From Microvelia longipes (taxonomy: Eukaryota > Arthropoda > Insecta > Hemiptera > Veliidae): 64,000 nucleotides of DNA. This document shows positions 37,578 to 48,723 of this stretch, in pieces (the first letter of the stretch is position 1; the number at the start of each line of letters is the position of its first letter). The notes beneath the pieces were generated by a model. The model did no database searches and was not told the origin of the DNA. It worked only from the letters and a program-made list of their open reading frames with translations. The position numbers were made by a program, and so were the translations under genes. Where the stretch lies: NCBI GenBank assembly GCA_018340805.1, contig JACMZG010001914.1, forward strand, positions 47,688,263-47,752,262. Reading direction: 5' to 3'.

Positions 37578-37625
37578 AGAAATTGTAATGTTCAGCGAAG
37601 CTGAACATTACAATTTCTTTGGAAT
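37571..37625. repeat. Perfect palindrome, 26-bp arms
   Basis: ATTCCAAAGAAATTGTAATG plus TTCAGC, loop GAA, then the exact reverse complement to 37,625. Not part of any visible element. Confidence 0.97.
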
Positions 37626-40317
37626 TGTGAACTCATCCACGATGTCCTACATTTCTGAAGATGTCTCTTACTGGTAAAGCGAACCGTCGGGTTTGTCATC
37701 TTCTTTGTCGAAGTCACCACTGAGAGAACAAAATCTTCATGGGATGGTTGGTATTACCAAGTATTCATATGCTCCTTGGTATTCCATTAGATAGCCGTTA
37801 AAACAAGTTATACGATTGATCCAATAGTTCCTACTAAAAGGAAGAACTAAATTATCTCCTCTTGAACAATACACTGCGTAGGCCTCTACGCTAATAAACT
37901 GCGTAGGCTTTCGCGGATATTTTCATGAAGATCTAGGGCTTCCAGTGGTGGCCGCGTCCATATAGATAAAGAATCCGACGATTCCCTTCCATTGTGAATG
38001 GAATCTTCTAGGAAGTAGGGCAATATGGATAAAAACACAATTCTCTACAAAACAGAACAGCGTAAAGTCGAATTGATCATCTACACTGACGCGGTCACCA
38101 CCGGAAGACCTAAACCTCCAGTATTTGCTCAGTAAAATTGGACAAAGATGTGAAAACGCTTAGTATCCACGTCATCAGTTTGTACTTTCGGTCAAATCCT
38201 AAACAAAACCAAAAAACCAGAAATAAAGACAAAAATCTAATTAATCATCATTTTTACGGAAAAAAAAACTTTCGTGTAACATCTTTACGAACAACTTTTT
38301 CTACATTTTTTAATCTGTGTTCTTTTAATTTTTTCTTTACTTTGCCAAAGGTTTATAAGAAAAGTATTGTGTTCATTTTTTTCTTCTTATAATTAAAAAA
38401 TAAAGTTTTTTTTATTATTATTCTTAATCCATTCCTTATTTCTTTATTAATTTGTCCATTGTTTCATTATTATTTTATTTTTAAACAACAAATGGATCTT
38501 CTCGGATCATAAGAGATTATTATGGAAGGAGAGGAGCTTGCTCTCGCTTTAAGTATTGGATCAGGGCTTAAACGCGGTAAAAATGTAAAGAATCGTTAAA
38601 GAGGAGAATAATCCAAATACGTATTTGTAGCGAATTATAAAAGGAATTTTCGCTAATGAAGTCCTTTCCATGAATTGAGGAATAGAAAAGAAAGGGGAGG
38701 AGGTTGGGACAAACGACTTAGCACCTCTTATTATAATAAATTTGATTAAAAAACTACTTATTAAACACTTCTTATAAAATAGTTCATTAAAGAAATTTTG
38801 AATGATTTCCGAAAAATTCAGGCTGCTATATTTTAGATTACATTGTTTATGTAAAAAAAAATTTTCCTGAGAATGTGAGGTGATTTTTTTTTGTATCACC
38901 GTATATTTTTTTGGAACTTTTGGAAAAAGTATACATATTGTGACGAAATATTTATTATTAGCACTCATTGTCCTTCAAAATGGTCGAGAAAGTGTTAAAG
39001 ACAAAGGAATTTTGCAAAGGAGGTCCTCTTGATCAGTAATGTATAATATTGTTTGAGGTATACAAGCAAGCTTATAAGCTCGTCTGAAAGCATGTCCACT
39101 CGCCGTAATTTACGAACGCTTTCTTGACTTTATATGAAACTTGACGAATAAATTTAGCTTATGTACGTTTAGAACCCTAGTTTTTATAAAAACTATAGAC
39201 GTCATTAAACCTACTTCGACCAATTAAAATTTAACAGGGACTAAGAGGTTTTATAATATTTGTAAATTTAAGTTTTTAATTGGCATCTTTAACTAATTAA
39301 AGACAGTAGTAGCTAGACCCCCCAAAAACTTAAGCACCCAACAACAAAGTAACCTTCACAATTTATGAATCACCTAAAAACATTTTGACTTTACAACAAG
39401 GTAGCCTCAAAAATGACACTGCAAGCTGGGAAGGCCTACATAACATATCTGCAAGGTAGCTGCAATGCTGTTCTATGATGTTCTATGATGGTATGCAATG
39501 TTATAATTAATATTGTAAAATGACGCTTAGGGACCATGGTGAGAAAAAAGTATTCAGGAGTCGAAGACGAACGCCTACTGTTTGAGTTAGGAACGCTGCA
39601 TCTTATAGACTTAACCAGAATTGCTCTTTATATATCTTCCTTCACGAGTTTTATCCCATAATGAAATAATGTTTTTTCTTGATTTGATCCCTTTATCCTA
39701 AAATGAAGAGAGGGTCCAGTAAATAACATTCCAAAAATTAGATGCGCCCTCCCGACAAATCAGAGGACTCTTTTAAACCAATCAAAGTCTTAAGACTTTG
39801 ATGCCATAGCAATCTGATTGTGAAGGATATGGAGTAAACAATTTTGGATTAGATGAGGGTCGATGAGACGTGGGGGAAAATTTATTGAAATATAGGACCA
39901 GGAGGGTAGGGAGTGATTTTTTTAGACAGAGGGAGCGATAAGTTGATAAATCCGTCAGATAATGACTAAGGGATCAGGAGTTTTCCTCTTGAGAGAAAAT
40001 CCCTTGATTTCGAATAAATTGCAATGCTGTAAATATAGCTATGTCAGTTGTACAGCGTTTTAACTGACAAACATTATGTCAATGTTAAACCTGTTGTCAA
40101 ACATTATGTAGCACAATGTTAAAGCTGTTGTCCGCTTGCTATGTGGAACCACTTGATTAAAAATTCGCTTCCCACTTGGCCACTATCTGTGGAAAAAAAT
40201 GTGACTTTGAAGGGACAACATTTTACAGAACCAGCCAAAGTGTCGAAATGGGCCAGCCGAAAAAGTTTCTGCGAAGCGACCTACTAATTTAAAATCGCTA
40301 GTAACTCGGCAAAATGA
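37626..40317. other. Intergenic; no gene supported
   Basis: 37,626-38,135 is richer in GC and includes a short clean frame from an ATG at 38,032 (MDKNTILYKTEQRKVELIIY and on to TGRPKPPVFAQ, then stop); family unknown. A 135-codon minus frame at 38,561-38,968 has no recognisable motif and is AT-driven. The rest has no feature I can support. Confidence 0.4.
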
Positions 40318-41030
40318 CATTTTGCTGCTCACGTGCTTTACAGATAGCTCGAAAAAGGGAAATGACGGTCAGGCAGGTTCTGGAATCTTTATATATAAAT
40401 ATTTTTTTTAGAATTTAGTAACTCTTTAGGTCTTCAGGCAACTGTAGAGATATGCTGTTTCAGGCAGAAGTATATGCTGTTCTTATGGCATTTACTCTTG
40501 ATGCTTGATGCTGTTTGCAGAAAACCTGAGAGCTACATCATATTTTACATTGATACTCAAGCTACAATACTTATCATCTGGTAGCTTATCTACTCTCGTT
40601 CAGAATGTAGGAGGAATCTATTACTCTTGGGTCAATCCAGAGAGGTGTTTCTTCAGTGGGTTCTAGGACACATCAGTGTAGCAGGCAACGAATAGGCTGA
40701 CAGGTTGGGTTGACTTGGAGCTAATATACTCTTTATTGGACCTAATGTAGGTCCAATCCCTCTTTCATTAAATCGAGTTTAGAAATCTCGCTTATATGAA
40801 ACCTCTAAATAGTTTAACTGCTTGTGTAGGGTGGGCAGGCAAAGATGTTCATAAGAGATCCCAGTAGAAAGCATATGCATTACTTCATATCTCTCAACAG
40901 ACCTTGTCATAGAAACCTAGTTAGCATAGTGACTGGCTGCTATTAACTAAACAACCTTTGCAGCCCCACATTTTTGCGTTTACTCTACAACACCTCCAAA
41001 AATTTCACAAATCAAAATTTGCTCTACCCT
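40318..41030 (+). pseudogene. LINE RNase H domain remnant
   Basis: Frames in register shifts spell an RNase HI domain of R1/Jockey/I-group LINE ORF2. They are: FTDSSKKGNDGQAGSGIFIY (first strand with the catalytic Asp) at about 40,340; VFQAEVYAV (catalytic Glu) at about 40,458; a YIDTQATI-like segment with the next Asp; and QWVLGHISVAGNE then ADRL (His/Asp region) at about 40,658-40,705, with a stop inside it. An IGP-type segment and RNLVSIVTGCY, a tail resembling the 21.8-kb fragment, follow. Many stops and at least three frameshifts are present. No RT part is attached upstream. Confidence 0.75.
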
Positions 41031-42228
41031 CCTTTAAGAGGTAGGTAAGCAATTGTTCAAAATACTTATATTGAACGAATGTATTTTTTTTGAATTATTT
41101 AACAATTTTTAACAATTATTAACGAATGTATTTTTAGAATTATTTTAACAATTATTTAACAATTTTTAAAGGTTTCCGTTTATTTGTTTCAGGTATAATT
41201 GCTATGAAAATATTTTTCAAACTCTACATCGGTTGTGAGTAATCTATTATTTTTATTTTTACATTATCTTAACAGCAAGTAATGTACGTGTCTTAAGTAT
41301 TAATTGAATATATTTCTCTAATTCTACTTTTATATATAATTTATATACTTCCTTTTATAGCTGGCTGGTAGGGATGCTAGAGTAGTGAACGGAAAGGAGA
41401 TTAAAGAACTTTTGAGAATGCCCTGAACTCTAGCGGTAACTGTTAAAGTCAAAGTACTTTTTTAAATCGCCGCTAGAATGTGCTACTATCTATTTTCTAT
41501 GTTTCAAAATCTTCGTATCTTTTTACTTCTCTTTTCTATCCAGTCTAATCCGAAAACTCGTAGAGGTTGGCATCATCCCATGAGAGGAAGTTAGATAGTT
41601 ACTTAGACATTTCAACCTCAGAATAGAAAAGCTTTTTTAGCAGTGAAGTGACTTAATAAATTTTCTAAACTTTCCCATAAAAAAAATACTTTTTTGCTTC
41701 TAAATGAAATTTATATTAAAGGCATTTTTCTATATAGAACAATTCTTGGACTTAAAATTAATATGAGTGACATTCATAACCTAGAATTAGTACAAATGAC
41801 AAGCACTATCTAAATCAATATGAATGGTAGATACTACCTAAAATTAATATAAATGACCGGGACGTTTACTTTTCGTTGCTCATTAAAAAAATATCTATTT
41901 TTCTGCCTAGGGATATAATAGATAGAAATAGATAGAATCGTATTTTTGGTATAACAAGCAGGCGTAAAAAATAGTTATTTTGCAACCAGAGTGGGAGAAG
42001 TCATGCATCTCATTATGTTACGTTTAAGTTTTCTCTAAAAGCACAACCGGAAGAGTAAATTTTATTGGCTCCCGAGTCCGAGAATAAATTATTTATCTCC
42101 CTGAGGTTGCCAAAGAAAATACTAATATTTTGCCACCTTGTGCATCTGCTGTGTAGGAGGCGCGGTGTGGGCTAAACAGACTAAATTAAGCCCATCCCCT
42201 TTTTGAATCCCTACTTAACTAAGTTTTT
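41031..42228. other. Intergenic, no gene seen
   Basis: Short repeats only: TTTAACAATTTTTAACAATTATT near 41,095-41,170 and three ATTAATATGAGTGACAT-like units at 41,757-41,860. Confidence 0.5.
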
Positions 42229-42292
42229 TGTCTGTCTGGTGCTTTTACTTAATCATTCTGTAGAAAGATTAAGTAAAAGCACCACACAGACA
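42229..42292. repeat. Near-perfect palindrome, 26-bp arms
   Basis: TGTCTGTCTGGTGCTTTTAC plus TTAATC pairs with its reverse complement at 42,267-42,292 with one mismatch; loop of 12 nt. Confidence 0.95.
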
Positions 42293-42296
42293 TCTG

Positions 42297-42336
42297 AATT
42301 TCATTTTCCTGCTCTGTAGAGCAGGAAAATGAAATT
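42297..42336. repeat. Perfect palindrome, 19-bp arms
   Basis: AATTTCATTTTCCTGCTCT and AGAGCAGGAAAATGAAATT separated by GT. It starts 4 bp after the previous palindrome and lies at the 5' edge of the LINE. Confidence 0.97.
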
Positions 42337-42547
42337 TACGATGAGACTGCTCTTAGAACTTACAATGCAAAGACTAAATTTTCTTACTCAGCTTTTGTAG
42401 TGCTAACATCGTAGTTAAATAGCTTCAATAGTTTAGTTTTGTAATAGTAATCAATTTAAATTAGACAATAGTTTTTATAAATCTCTGTTATTTCGTAATC
42501 TTAATTAGTTACTTATTATTTTATCTACTTATAAATTTACGTTTTTA

Positions 42548-43186
42548 ATGACATTATTTTCAAACTCAAATCTTTATTTAATACCCGAATTTGAAGAAGA
42601 AGACTACAACATCACGGGCTCTGCTAAAATCACTGAAACGAAAATGGATAGTGTAACAGCCATCACAAATAATATTCAAACAGACTTAGGTGAGTTAAAA
42701 ACCCTAAACTCGCATTTTAAAAACTGGGCTACATGTGAGGTTGAAAAGAGAAAAGTGCGATCATCTGAAGTTCGCTTTGATCAATTTATCGATCAAAATA
42801 ATAAGCTTTCTCTAACAATAGCTCAATTAGAAGAACATGTAAAAATGCTGATAGGGCTTTACTCTCCTTCCTCTAATTCAGTATTAGAGAGAAAAATTGA
42901 TGCGTTGGCTGAAAAAATAGAGTCAAATATTCCCGTAAAGCCGAGCTATGCGGAAATACTGTCAACAAACTTTAATAAAAAAATTAAATCTGATAACCTA
43001 GTAAACATAAATAAAATATTGCCAAAACAAGACGTATTAATTATAAAACCAAAAACACCGAAGGGAACAGAAGATGAAATAAATAAATACACCAAAGAGG
43101 ACATAAAAAAACAATTTGATAATAAAAATGACCTGAAAGTCAAAAAGTCAAAAACGGTTAAAGGTGGGGAGTCCTTCTTATCTTAG
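42548..43186 (+). pseudogene. LINE ORF1, N-terminal part (coiled coil)
   Basis: A 212-codon frame from ATG. Residues about 30-125 are charged, heptad-like and free of proline except near 107, consistent with a coiled coil that would trimerise an RNA-binding ORF1 protein. PSYAEIL at 132-138 matches a short motif common before the RRM in Jockey/R1 ORF1 proteins. VLIIKPK (163-169) looks like the first RRM strand. It ends at a stop in the RRM-like region (KTVKGGESF); downstream the protein continues in another frame, so a frameshift lies near 43,185-43,210, next to an AGAAAGAAAAA run. Probable role: chaperone and RNA packaging in the RNP. Confidence 0.75.
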
Positions 43187-43199
43187 GTGATAAATCGGA

Positions 43200-43784
43200 G
43201 AAAGAAAAATTATAAATAGTGACCTCATAAAATCAGGGAAATACACGGCATCCGAACCTATAAAGAAAAGACCCAAATTAATTTTTGATGTCCCATCGGA
43301 TCTTTTACCAGAAGAAATCATAGAAAACATAAAAAATAAAAATCCACACATTTTTCCTAATAGTTCTGATGTGGATGAATCTATAACACCTAGATTCAAA
43401 GTGGGGCCAAGAAATAGAGAATCGGTTCATTGGGTAGTTGAATGTGACCCACAAACTAGAAGGTCAATTTTAAATGAAGGTCACATCTATATAGAATGGA
43501 CATCTTGCAGAGTGAAAGACTACATAGTAGCCTCTCGCTGTTATAAATGTCAACAATTTTATCATGTGGCCAAATACTGCAAACTAGACGGTGAACCAAA
43601 CTGTGCACACTGTGCTGAGAGGCATGATGTGAAAAATTGCCCTAATCTAAAAGGCAAACCAAAGTGTTACAATTGTAAAAAATCGGGAAAACCAGATGAG
43701 CATAGAGCAAATGATGTAAACTGTCCAGGCCACATTAACGCTATCCAGCGAGAAATAAATAGGACTAACTATGGCACTGCTTAA
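43200..43784 (+). pseudogene. LINE ORF1, C-terminal part (CCHC zinc knuckles)
   Basis: The frame is open from 43,194 to the TAA at 43,782-43,784. It carries the second half of the RRM-like region (KLIFDVPSDLLPEEI; HWVVECDPQTRRSIL) and then three zinc knuckles: CYKCQQFYHVAKYC (CX2CX4HX4C, 43,539-43,580), CAHCAERHDVKNC (CX2CX3HX4C, 43,602-43,640) and a longer one, CX2CX8HX6C (43,665-43,724). This three-knuckle series is typical of Jockey/R1-type ORF1 nucleic-acid-binding proteins. An ATG at 43,771 in another frame overlaps the stop and may be a relic of the ORF2 start. Confidence 0.85.
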
Positions 43785-45700
43785 AAAATAATCTGGACTA
43801 GAGCAATTACAAATTGTAACACTTTTAATCATTACCCCAATAACACGAATAGAAGAACTATTGAACAAAAAAGTAAATTTCTGGTAACTAAGGAAACATC
43901 AAAAAGTAGAACATCAATTGTATACAACTTCGGTCAACATACAGATATTAATATCTCTTTTGCTACAAAATATGAAAGTAACTATAAATTATCAAAAGGC
44001 CTGTCTACAATATTAAAAACCAAGTATATAAAACAGAGAGAGAGACTAATATACTTGATTCTTACTCTACCTATACTTGCGACCTATCAACGAATCACGA
44101 AAATAAAATTATAATAATAAAATCAGATATTTATAATACATTCGAGAAATTCAAAAAAATCGTGAATGATTTAAATTATTGGGCTAAAAATAAATACCCG
44201 CTTGTGATTGGAGTTGATATCTTTGATTCACTGAATGATATATCCAGCTTAGAACTCCTAAGTTTAGTTACCGAAACAAACAATCTCAGATTTATTTTTT
44301 ATTATAAAGGCCTCGATACACTTAAATTCCTTAACATACCCATTCAGCACATTGAAAATAGTTCTGTTTACAATCTTCTACCTGCTACCAACAGACATGA
44401 AATCTTCATGAATAGCATGCTGGAGCTACGAAATTTACTATCTCAACGTGACCTCATAAACTCTATAAAATACCAACAAATATTAGAAAAACTAACTAGT
44501 AAAAACATTCTTGAATCAGCTAGAACTCTTAAAGAAGTCACTAGAAAAGGCATGAATATCTACAATAACTTCCAGAAACAATTTATCTGGCATACAAAAA
44601 ATACATATAGAATGGGTTACTGCCTGCAAAATAATGGATCTTACGTATCTTTTAATGAAAATGAAAACAAGTTTATGACATCAGAGAAATATATATTAGT
44701 AACACAGGATACCCAACTAATGCTTGATGGAGAACTAATATCTAAAATAAGTAAAATAAACATTGCTAGTTGTAAACTTCCTAATATCAAGTGGATCGAC
44801 GGAGTACCTGGTTGCGGCAAGACTCATTTTATTTTAAATGAACATACACCTGGACAGGATCTAATACTAACTCAAACAAGAGCAAACCTTAAAGAAATTA
44901 GAACATCCTTAAGGAATAATAATGAAATTAAGTATAAGAGAAGGCTCGAAAAGGACTACAGAACTGTTTCGTCATTCATTATTAACGGTTCGGACAAAAA
45001 GTAACGAGTCTTTATAGATGAGGCAATACTTATGCATGCCGGTTATGTTGGTTTCATTTCTGAACTATCGAAAGCTAAAGAAATAATATTACTCGGTGAT
45101 GGAAATCAAATACCATACATTGAAAGATCTTCCTTACCATCAGAGTGGTCCAACATTTCACAGTTCTGTAGCCCTAGTTTGACCCTTTCTGTTACTAAAA
45201 GATGTCCTTTAGATGTATGCTATCTTCTATCTGACTATTATAAAGACATTAAAACAACGAACCAACGAACTCGCTCCATCAGACCGACTATTACAGACGG
45301 AAGTCAACATCAACTGAAATCAGACACCCTTATACTGACCTTTACACAAACGGAAAAAAATATGGTTATTGAAGCTTTAAAAGGAAAATGTTATGGACCC
45401 ATACTAATTCATACTATACATGAAGCTCAGGGATTAATATCGAAACATGTAGTACTTATAAGAACAAACATAAAACACTTGGATGTTTATGAAAGCTTAC
45501 CGCATATTATAGTAGCTCTAAGCAGACATACTTATAGTTTTAGGTATTTGACAACTGTTTCTAATGATTTCATGACTTCACTAACAAACAGAATACAAAA
45601 TACTAGTGACGTTTTTATCAAGAACTACAAACATACGGATTATATAGGGCCTTTAAATAGAATAGAAGCAACGAAAATATTAATACCAACATCACCATGA
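43785..45700 (+). pseudogene. LINE ORF2: virus-type superfamily 1 RNA helicase
   Basis: The coding path is about 1.9 kb with two lesions: a frame change near 44,036 in an (AG)n run, and an in-frame TAA at 45,002-45,004. The C-terminal half has the full SF1 series seen in alphavirus-like RNA viruses. Motif I GVPGCGKT at 44,801-44,824; Ia LILTQTRANL; II FIDEA with DEA at 45,017-45,025; III GDGNQIPYIER at 45,095-45,127; a TKRCPLD segment; V HTIHEAQGL near 45,412; VI IIVALSRHT near 45,505-45,531. The N-terminal part (to about 44,300) has weak macro-domain-like spacing (LSKGLSTILKTKY; FEKFKKIVNDLNYWAKNKYP); treat that as speculation. Expected activity: NTP-driven unwinding of RNA or RNA-DNA. It sits between ORF1 and the EN-RT ORF and is read in the same direction. 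Confidence 0.85.
45697..45700 (+). promoter_or_regulatory. ATGA stop-start overlap between ORF2 and ORF3
   Basis: The ORF2 stop TGA (45,698-45,700) overlaps the ORF3 ATG (45,697-45,699). Such overlaps are used for termination-reinitiation in several LINEs and viruses, and here it is intact. It argues that the helicase and EN-RT frames evolved as one transcription unit, not as a chance insertion. Confidence 0.7.
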
Positions 45701-46821
45701 CAGCGACGACCCAAATTATGTCGGACCCTATTATTAACCATGACATAGAGACTGTAGAATTAGAAGATTATAACCTTAAACCTTTAATTAAAACTACCAA
45801 GTCGTTCATTAATATACTTAGTATAAATATCTGCAGTCTAGAGAAACATTATGATGAATTAGCAATACTTCTCGAATCAATAAATAAAGACGTACACTTA
45901 GTAGTATTAACAGAAACTTGGCTTAGAGTATTCCCTGAAAACTTATCACTACCTGGCTATATACCCATACCTGTAAATGGACAATTTAATAAAGCCGATG
46001 GAATAGTAGCTTTTGTAAAATACGATCTCCAATTAATATCTAGGCAAGAAAACCCGGTAGATCAATGTGCCAGTCTTCAATTTAAATTTAAAAATAATCA
46101 AAACAAAGTTTTTAGCGTAACCTTAATTTACAGATTATGGGGCTATAGCCTGGATCTATTTAATGCCTCTCTATATAATCATTTAAACAGTATAACAAAT
46201 GAAAATCATATAATATTAGGCGATTTTAATATTGATATTAAATCAGATAAATATAATTCACATACTGAAGAGTTTACCACTATGATGGCCCAATTTGGAT
46301 ACTATTCAAATATAAATACCTATACCAGAGTTCACAAAAATAGTAAATCCTGTTTAGACCATATTTGGACTAAACATAAAGAAACACTTAATACTATATC
46401 ATATAAATTAAATAGTAAAATAACAGATCATTTCCCAGTAGGAATAATATATAAATTTAACAACTGTGAAAACAAAGTTTCTGATAAAAAAAAGTTTTTT
46501 ATGAATAAAATAGATCTACCCAATCTTATTATCGAAGTAAACAACTTATCCTGGGAAAAATTATATGGCAATAACAATACAAACGAAATTGCATCTTATT
46601 TTATTAATACATTAAAAACTTGTATCAATAATCACACGAAAACTATAAAACTTAATAGGAAATTCATAAAAAGAAAACCATGGATAACTAAAAGTATAAT
46701 GGAGAGTATAGTGACTAGAGATAAAATGGCCAATCAAATCGACAAACAACCTAAAAATGATGACTTGAAATCTGCTTATAAAAAATATAGAAATCAGTTA
46801 AGTAAAATAAAAAATTGCTAA
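45697..46821 (+). pseudogene. LINE ORF3, AP endonuclease domain
   Basis: A 374-codon frame. Residues about 38-255 form an exonuclease-endonuclease-phosphatase (APE-type) domain with expected landmarks: Asn44 in LSINICSL, Glu73 in LTETWL, Tyr145 in IYRLWG, Asp176/Asn178 in LGDFNID, Asp221-His222 in CLDHIW, and Asp244-His245 in ITDHFPV. This enzyme nicks target DNA to prime reverse transcription. The remainder (KPWITKSIM through YKKYRNQL) is the linker found before the RT in Jockey/CR1-type ORFs. The frame breaks at 46,819-46,821; the linker continues in another frame, so the stop is a lesion. All catalytic positions look intact in this part. Confidence 0.9.
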
Positions 46822-47868
46822 AAATCAATATCTTACAAACGAAAAAAATCAGCTGGTAGCAATAATTACAAAACTTGGCAAATTATAAATGAGTCATTAG
46901 GAAGAAAAAAAAACCAAACTGAAATACGGGAGCTTAAACTACAATCCGGCAATACATTAGTTGATAACCAGGATATTACCAATGAATTAAACAGACATTT
47001 CTCTAGTATAGGTGAATCACTTGCTGATGAACAGAAAAATTACTGTGATTGTAGTTTAGACTCTAGTACGAGACATCTACCTAACATACCTGACTCTATA
47101 GTATTGCTACCAGTTACAGAGACTGAAATAACAACCACATTAGACAGCTTAAAAATATAAAGCCCAGGCTTAGATGAGATAACAACAAAACTTATAAAAT
47201 CTTGCCAAGACAGTCTAGCTAAACCACTTGTTCATATATTTAATTCAGCTTTTGATACTGGAGTCTTCCCCTGTATTTTTAAAAATGCTGTTATTATCCC
47301 TTTATTTAAAGAAGGTAGTAAATCAGACGTTATGAACTACCGACCAATATCACTTTTACCCACTGCAGCTAAGCTATTGGAAAAATGCATTGAAAATAGA
47401 CTTACACCATACTTTGAAAAGCATAAGATATTTCCAAAGACTCAATACGGATTTCAAAATAATAAAAGCACTGACGACGCTATTATGACGTTAACCAGAT
47501 ATATTACCACTAAATTAGATAAAAACAAAAAAGTAATTGCAGTTTTCTTAGACTTAAAAAAAGCGTTCGATACGGTAGACCAAAAGAAATTAATAGAAAA
47601 ACTGCAATACTACGGCATTAGAGGTAAAGTGTTAGATTTACTGACCGACTACATTACTAACCGACAGCAACAAGTTAAACTACTTAACCAACTTAGCTAT
47701 TGAACAAAATTAAATACAGGAACCCCACAGGGAACTGTTTTATCTCCTAAATTATTTCTAACTTATATAAATGACCTATACAACATCCCAAATTTCTTAG
47801 GGGAAATTGGTTTTGCAGACGACACTTGTTTATTATTTTCACAGAAAAAGAAACTTGGCAACAACTAA
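46822..47868 (+). pseudogene. LINE ORF3, reverse transcriptase domain
   Basis: After two compensating shifts (46,807-46,870) the same frame resumes, with TWQIINESLG, DITNELNRHFSSIGESLADE and a KSP-DEI-type segment containing an in-frame TAA (47,158-47,160). RT blocks follow: MNYRPISLLPTAAKLLEKCI (47,332 on), TQYGFQNNKSTDDAI, the catalytic FLDLKKAFDTVD (47,546-47,581), an in-frame TGA at 47,701-47,703, NTGTPQGTVLSP, and GFADDTCLLF with the catalytic Asp pair at about 47,815. FADD replaces the commoner YADD. The block order and spacing fit Jockey/CR1-superfamily LINEs. Inactive in this copy because of the stops. Confidence 0.9.
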
Positions 47869-48663
47869 TATCTCATGTTGAACAACAACTATCTCTCATA
47901 AGTAAATGGTTGCATACAAACCTATTATTTCTAAATACTAAAAAAACTAAATTTATAACCTTTTCGATCTCAAAAACAGGACAACCTACGCAGACTAATA
48001 AACTAAAATACACGACTGTAAGTGCAGCCGACTAAATAACCATACGGATTCAAATTGCAACTGCACTTCAATAGACAGAGTTTCGTCCATCAAATACTTA
48101 GGAGTAACCATAGACCAGAATCTGACATGGAAACGCACATCAAAATACTAACAAAATTCGAAAATTCATTTACTATTTCAGATCCCTAAGAGATTCTGCG
48201 ACAACATCTTGATGAAAAGGATTTACCACGCTTTAGTGGAATCTGTTCTCAGCTACGGTATAATTGGGTGGGGTTCTGCTAACCCTACACACTTATACTC
48301 ATTAGAAATAGCACAGAAAGCCGTGATAAAACTATTCTCAAAAAACCAAGACTTTACCCCACGGACCAGTTATTTAGAGACTTTCCAGTCCTCACAGTAA
48401 AAAATTTATTTACTAAACAAGTGCTACTAAAATATTTAATGAAAAAAAAGACTATATTAATCACGATCATAGTACAAGAAATAAAACAAAGAAAAGTCAA
48501 AACAGTTAAATGTAGAACATTATTGTTGCAGCGTCAGGCTTTTGTGGGACCTATTCTTTTAATACGCTACCCGATCATATTAAAACTAACTTACTATAAA
48601 GATTACAAAAAAGAAATAATAGAATGGATTAACCCTCCACCACTAGACAAACTTATTAAAAAA
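47826..48663 (+). pseudogene. LINE ORF3, RT thumb and C-terminal region
   Basis: A frameshift at about 47,840 (in CAGAAAAAGAAAC) moves the protein into a new frame: QQLSLISKWLHTNLLFLNTK is the thumb region. Further shifts follow at about 48,015 and 48,150. The frame at 48,209 reads RIYHALVESVLSYGIIGWGS and LEIAQKAVIKLF, a conserved C-terminal block of these LINEs. The last part (48,421-48,666) reads VLLKYLMKKK and ends YKKEIIEWINPPPLDKLIKK, then stop. No RNase H domain follows. Confidence 0.8.
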
Positions 48664-48723
48664 TAATTATATATTTCCATCTTATTTATTAACTTTAAAT
48701 TTTATTCAGTTTACTTTATTTTA

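Noticed and set aside
38561..38968. 135-codon minus-strand ORF as a gene
   Set aside because: Composition is AT-driven (Phe, Ile, Lys, Asn), with no motif, no splice or start context, and no homologous neighbour.
43178..43399. Minus-strand ORFs inside the LINE (also 42,946-43,143 and 43,647-43,868)
   Set aside because: Antisense shadows of the plus-strand ORF1 frame.
43785..45700. Stand-alone endogenous viral element
   Set aside because: The helicase is co-oriented with flanking LINE ORFs, has an ATGA junction with the EN-RT ORF, and shows no viral polymerase or capsid region, so a LINE-borne ORF fits better.
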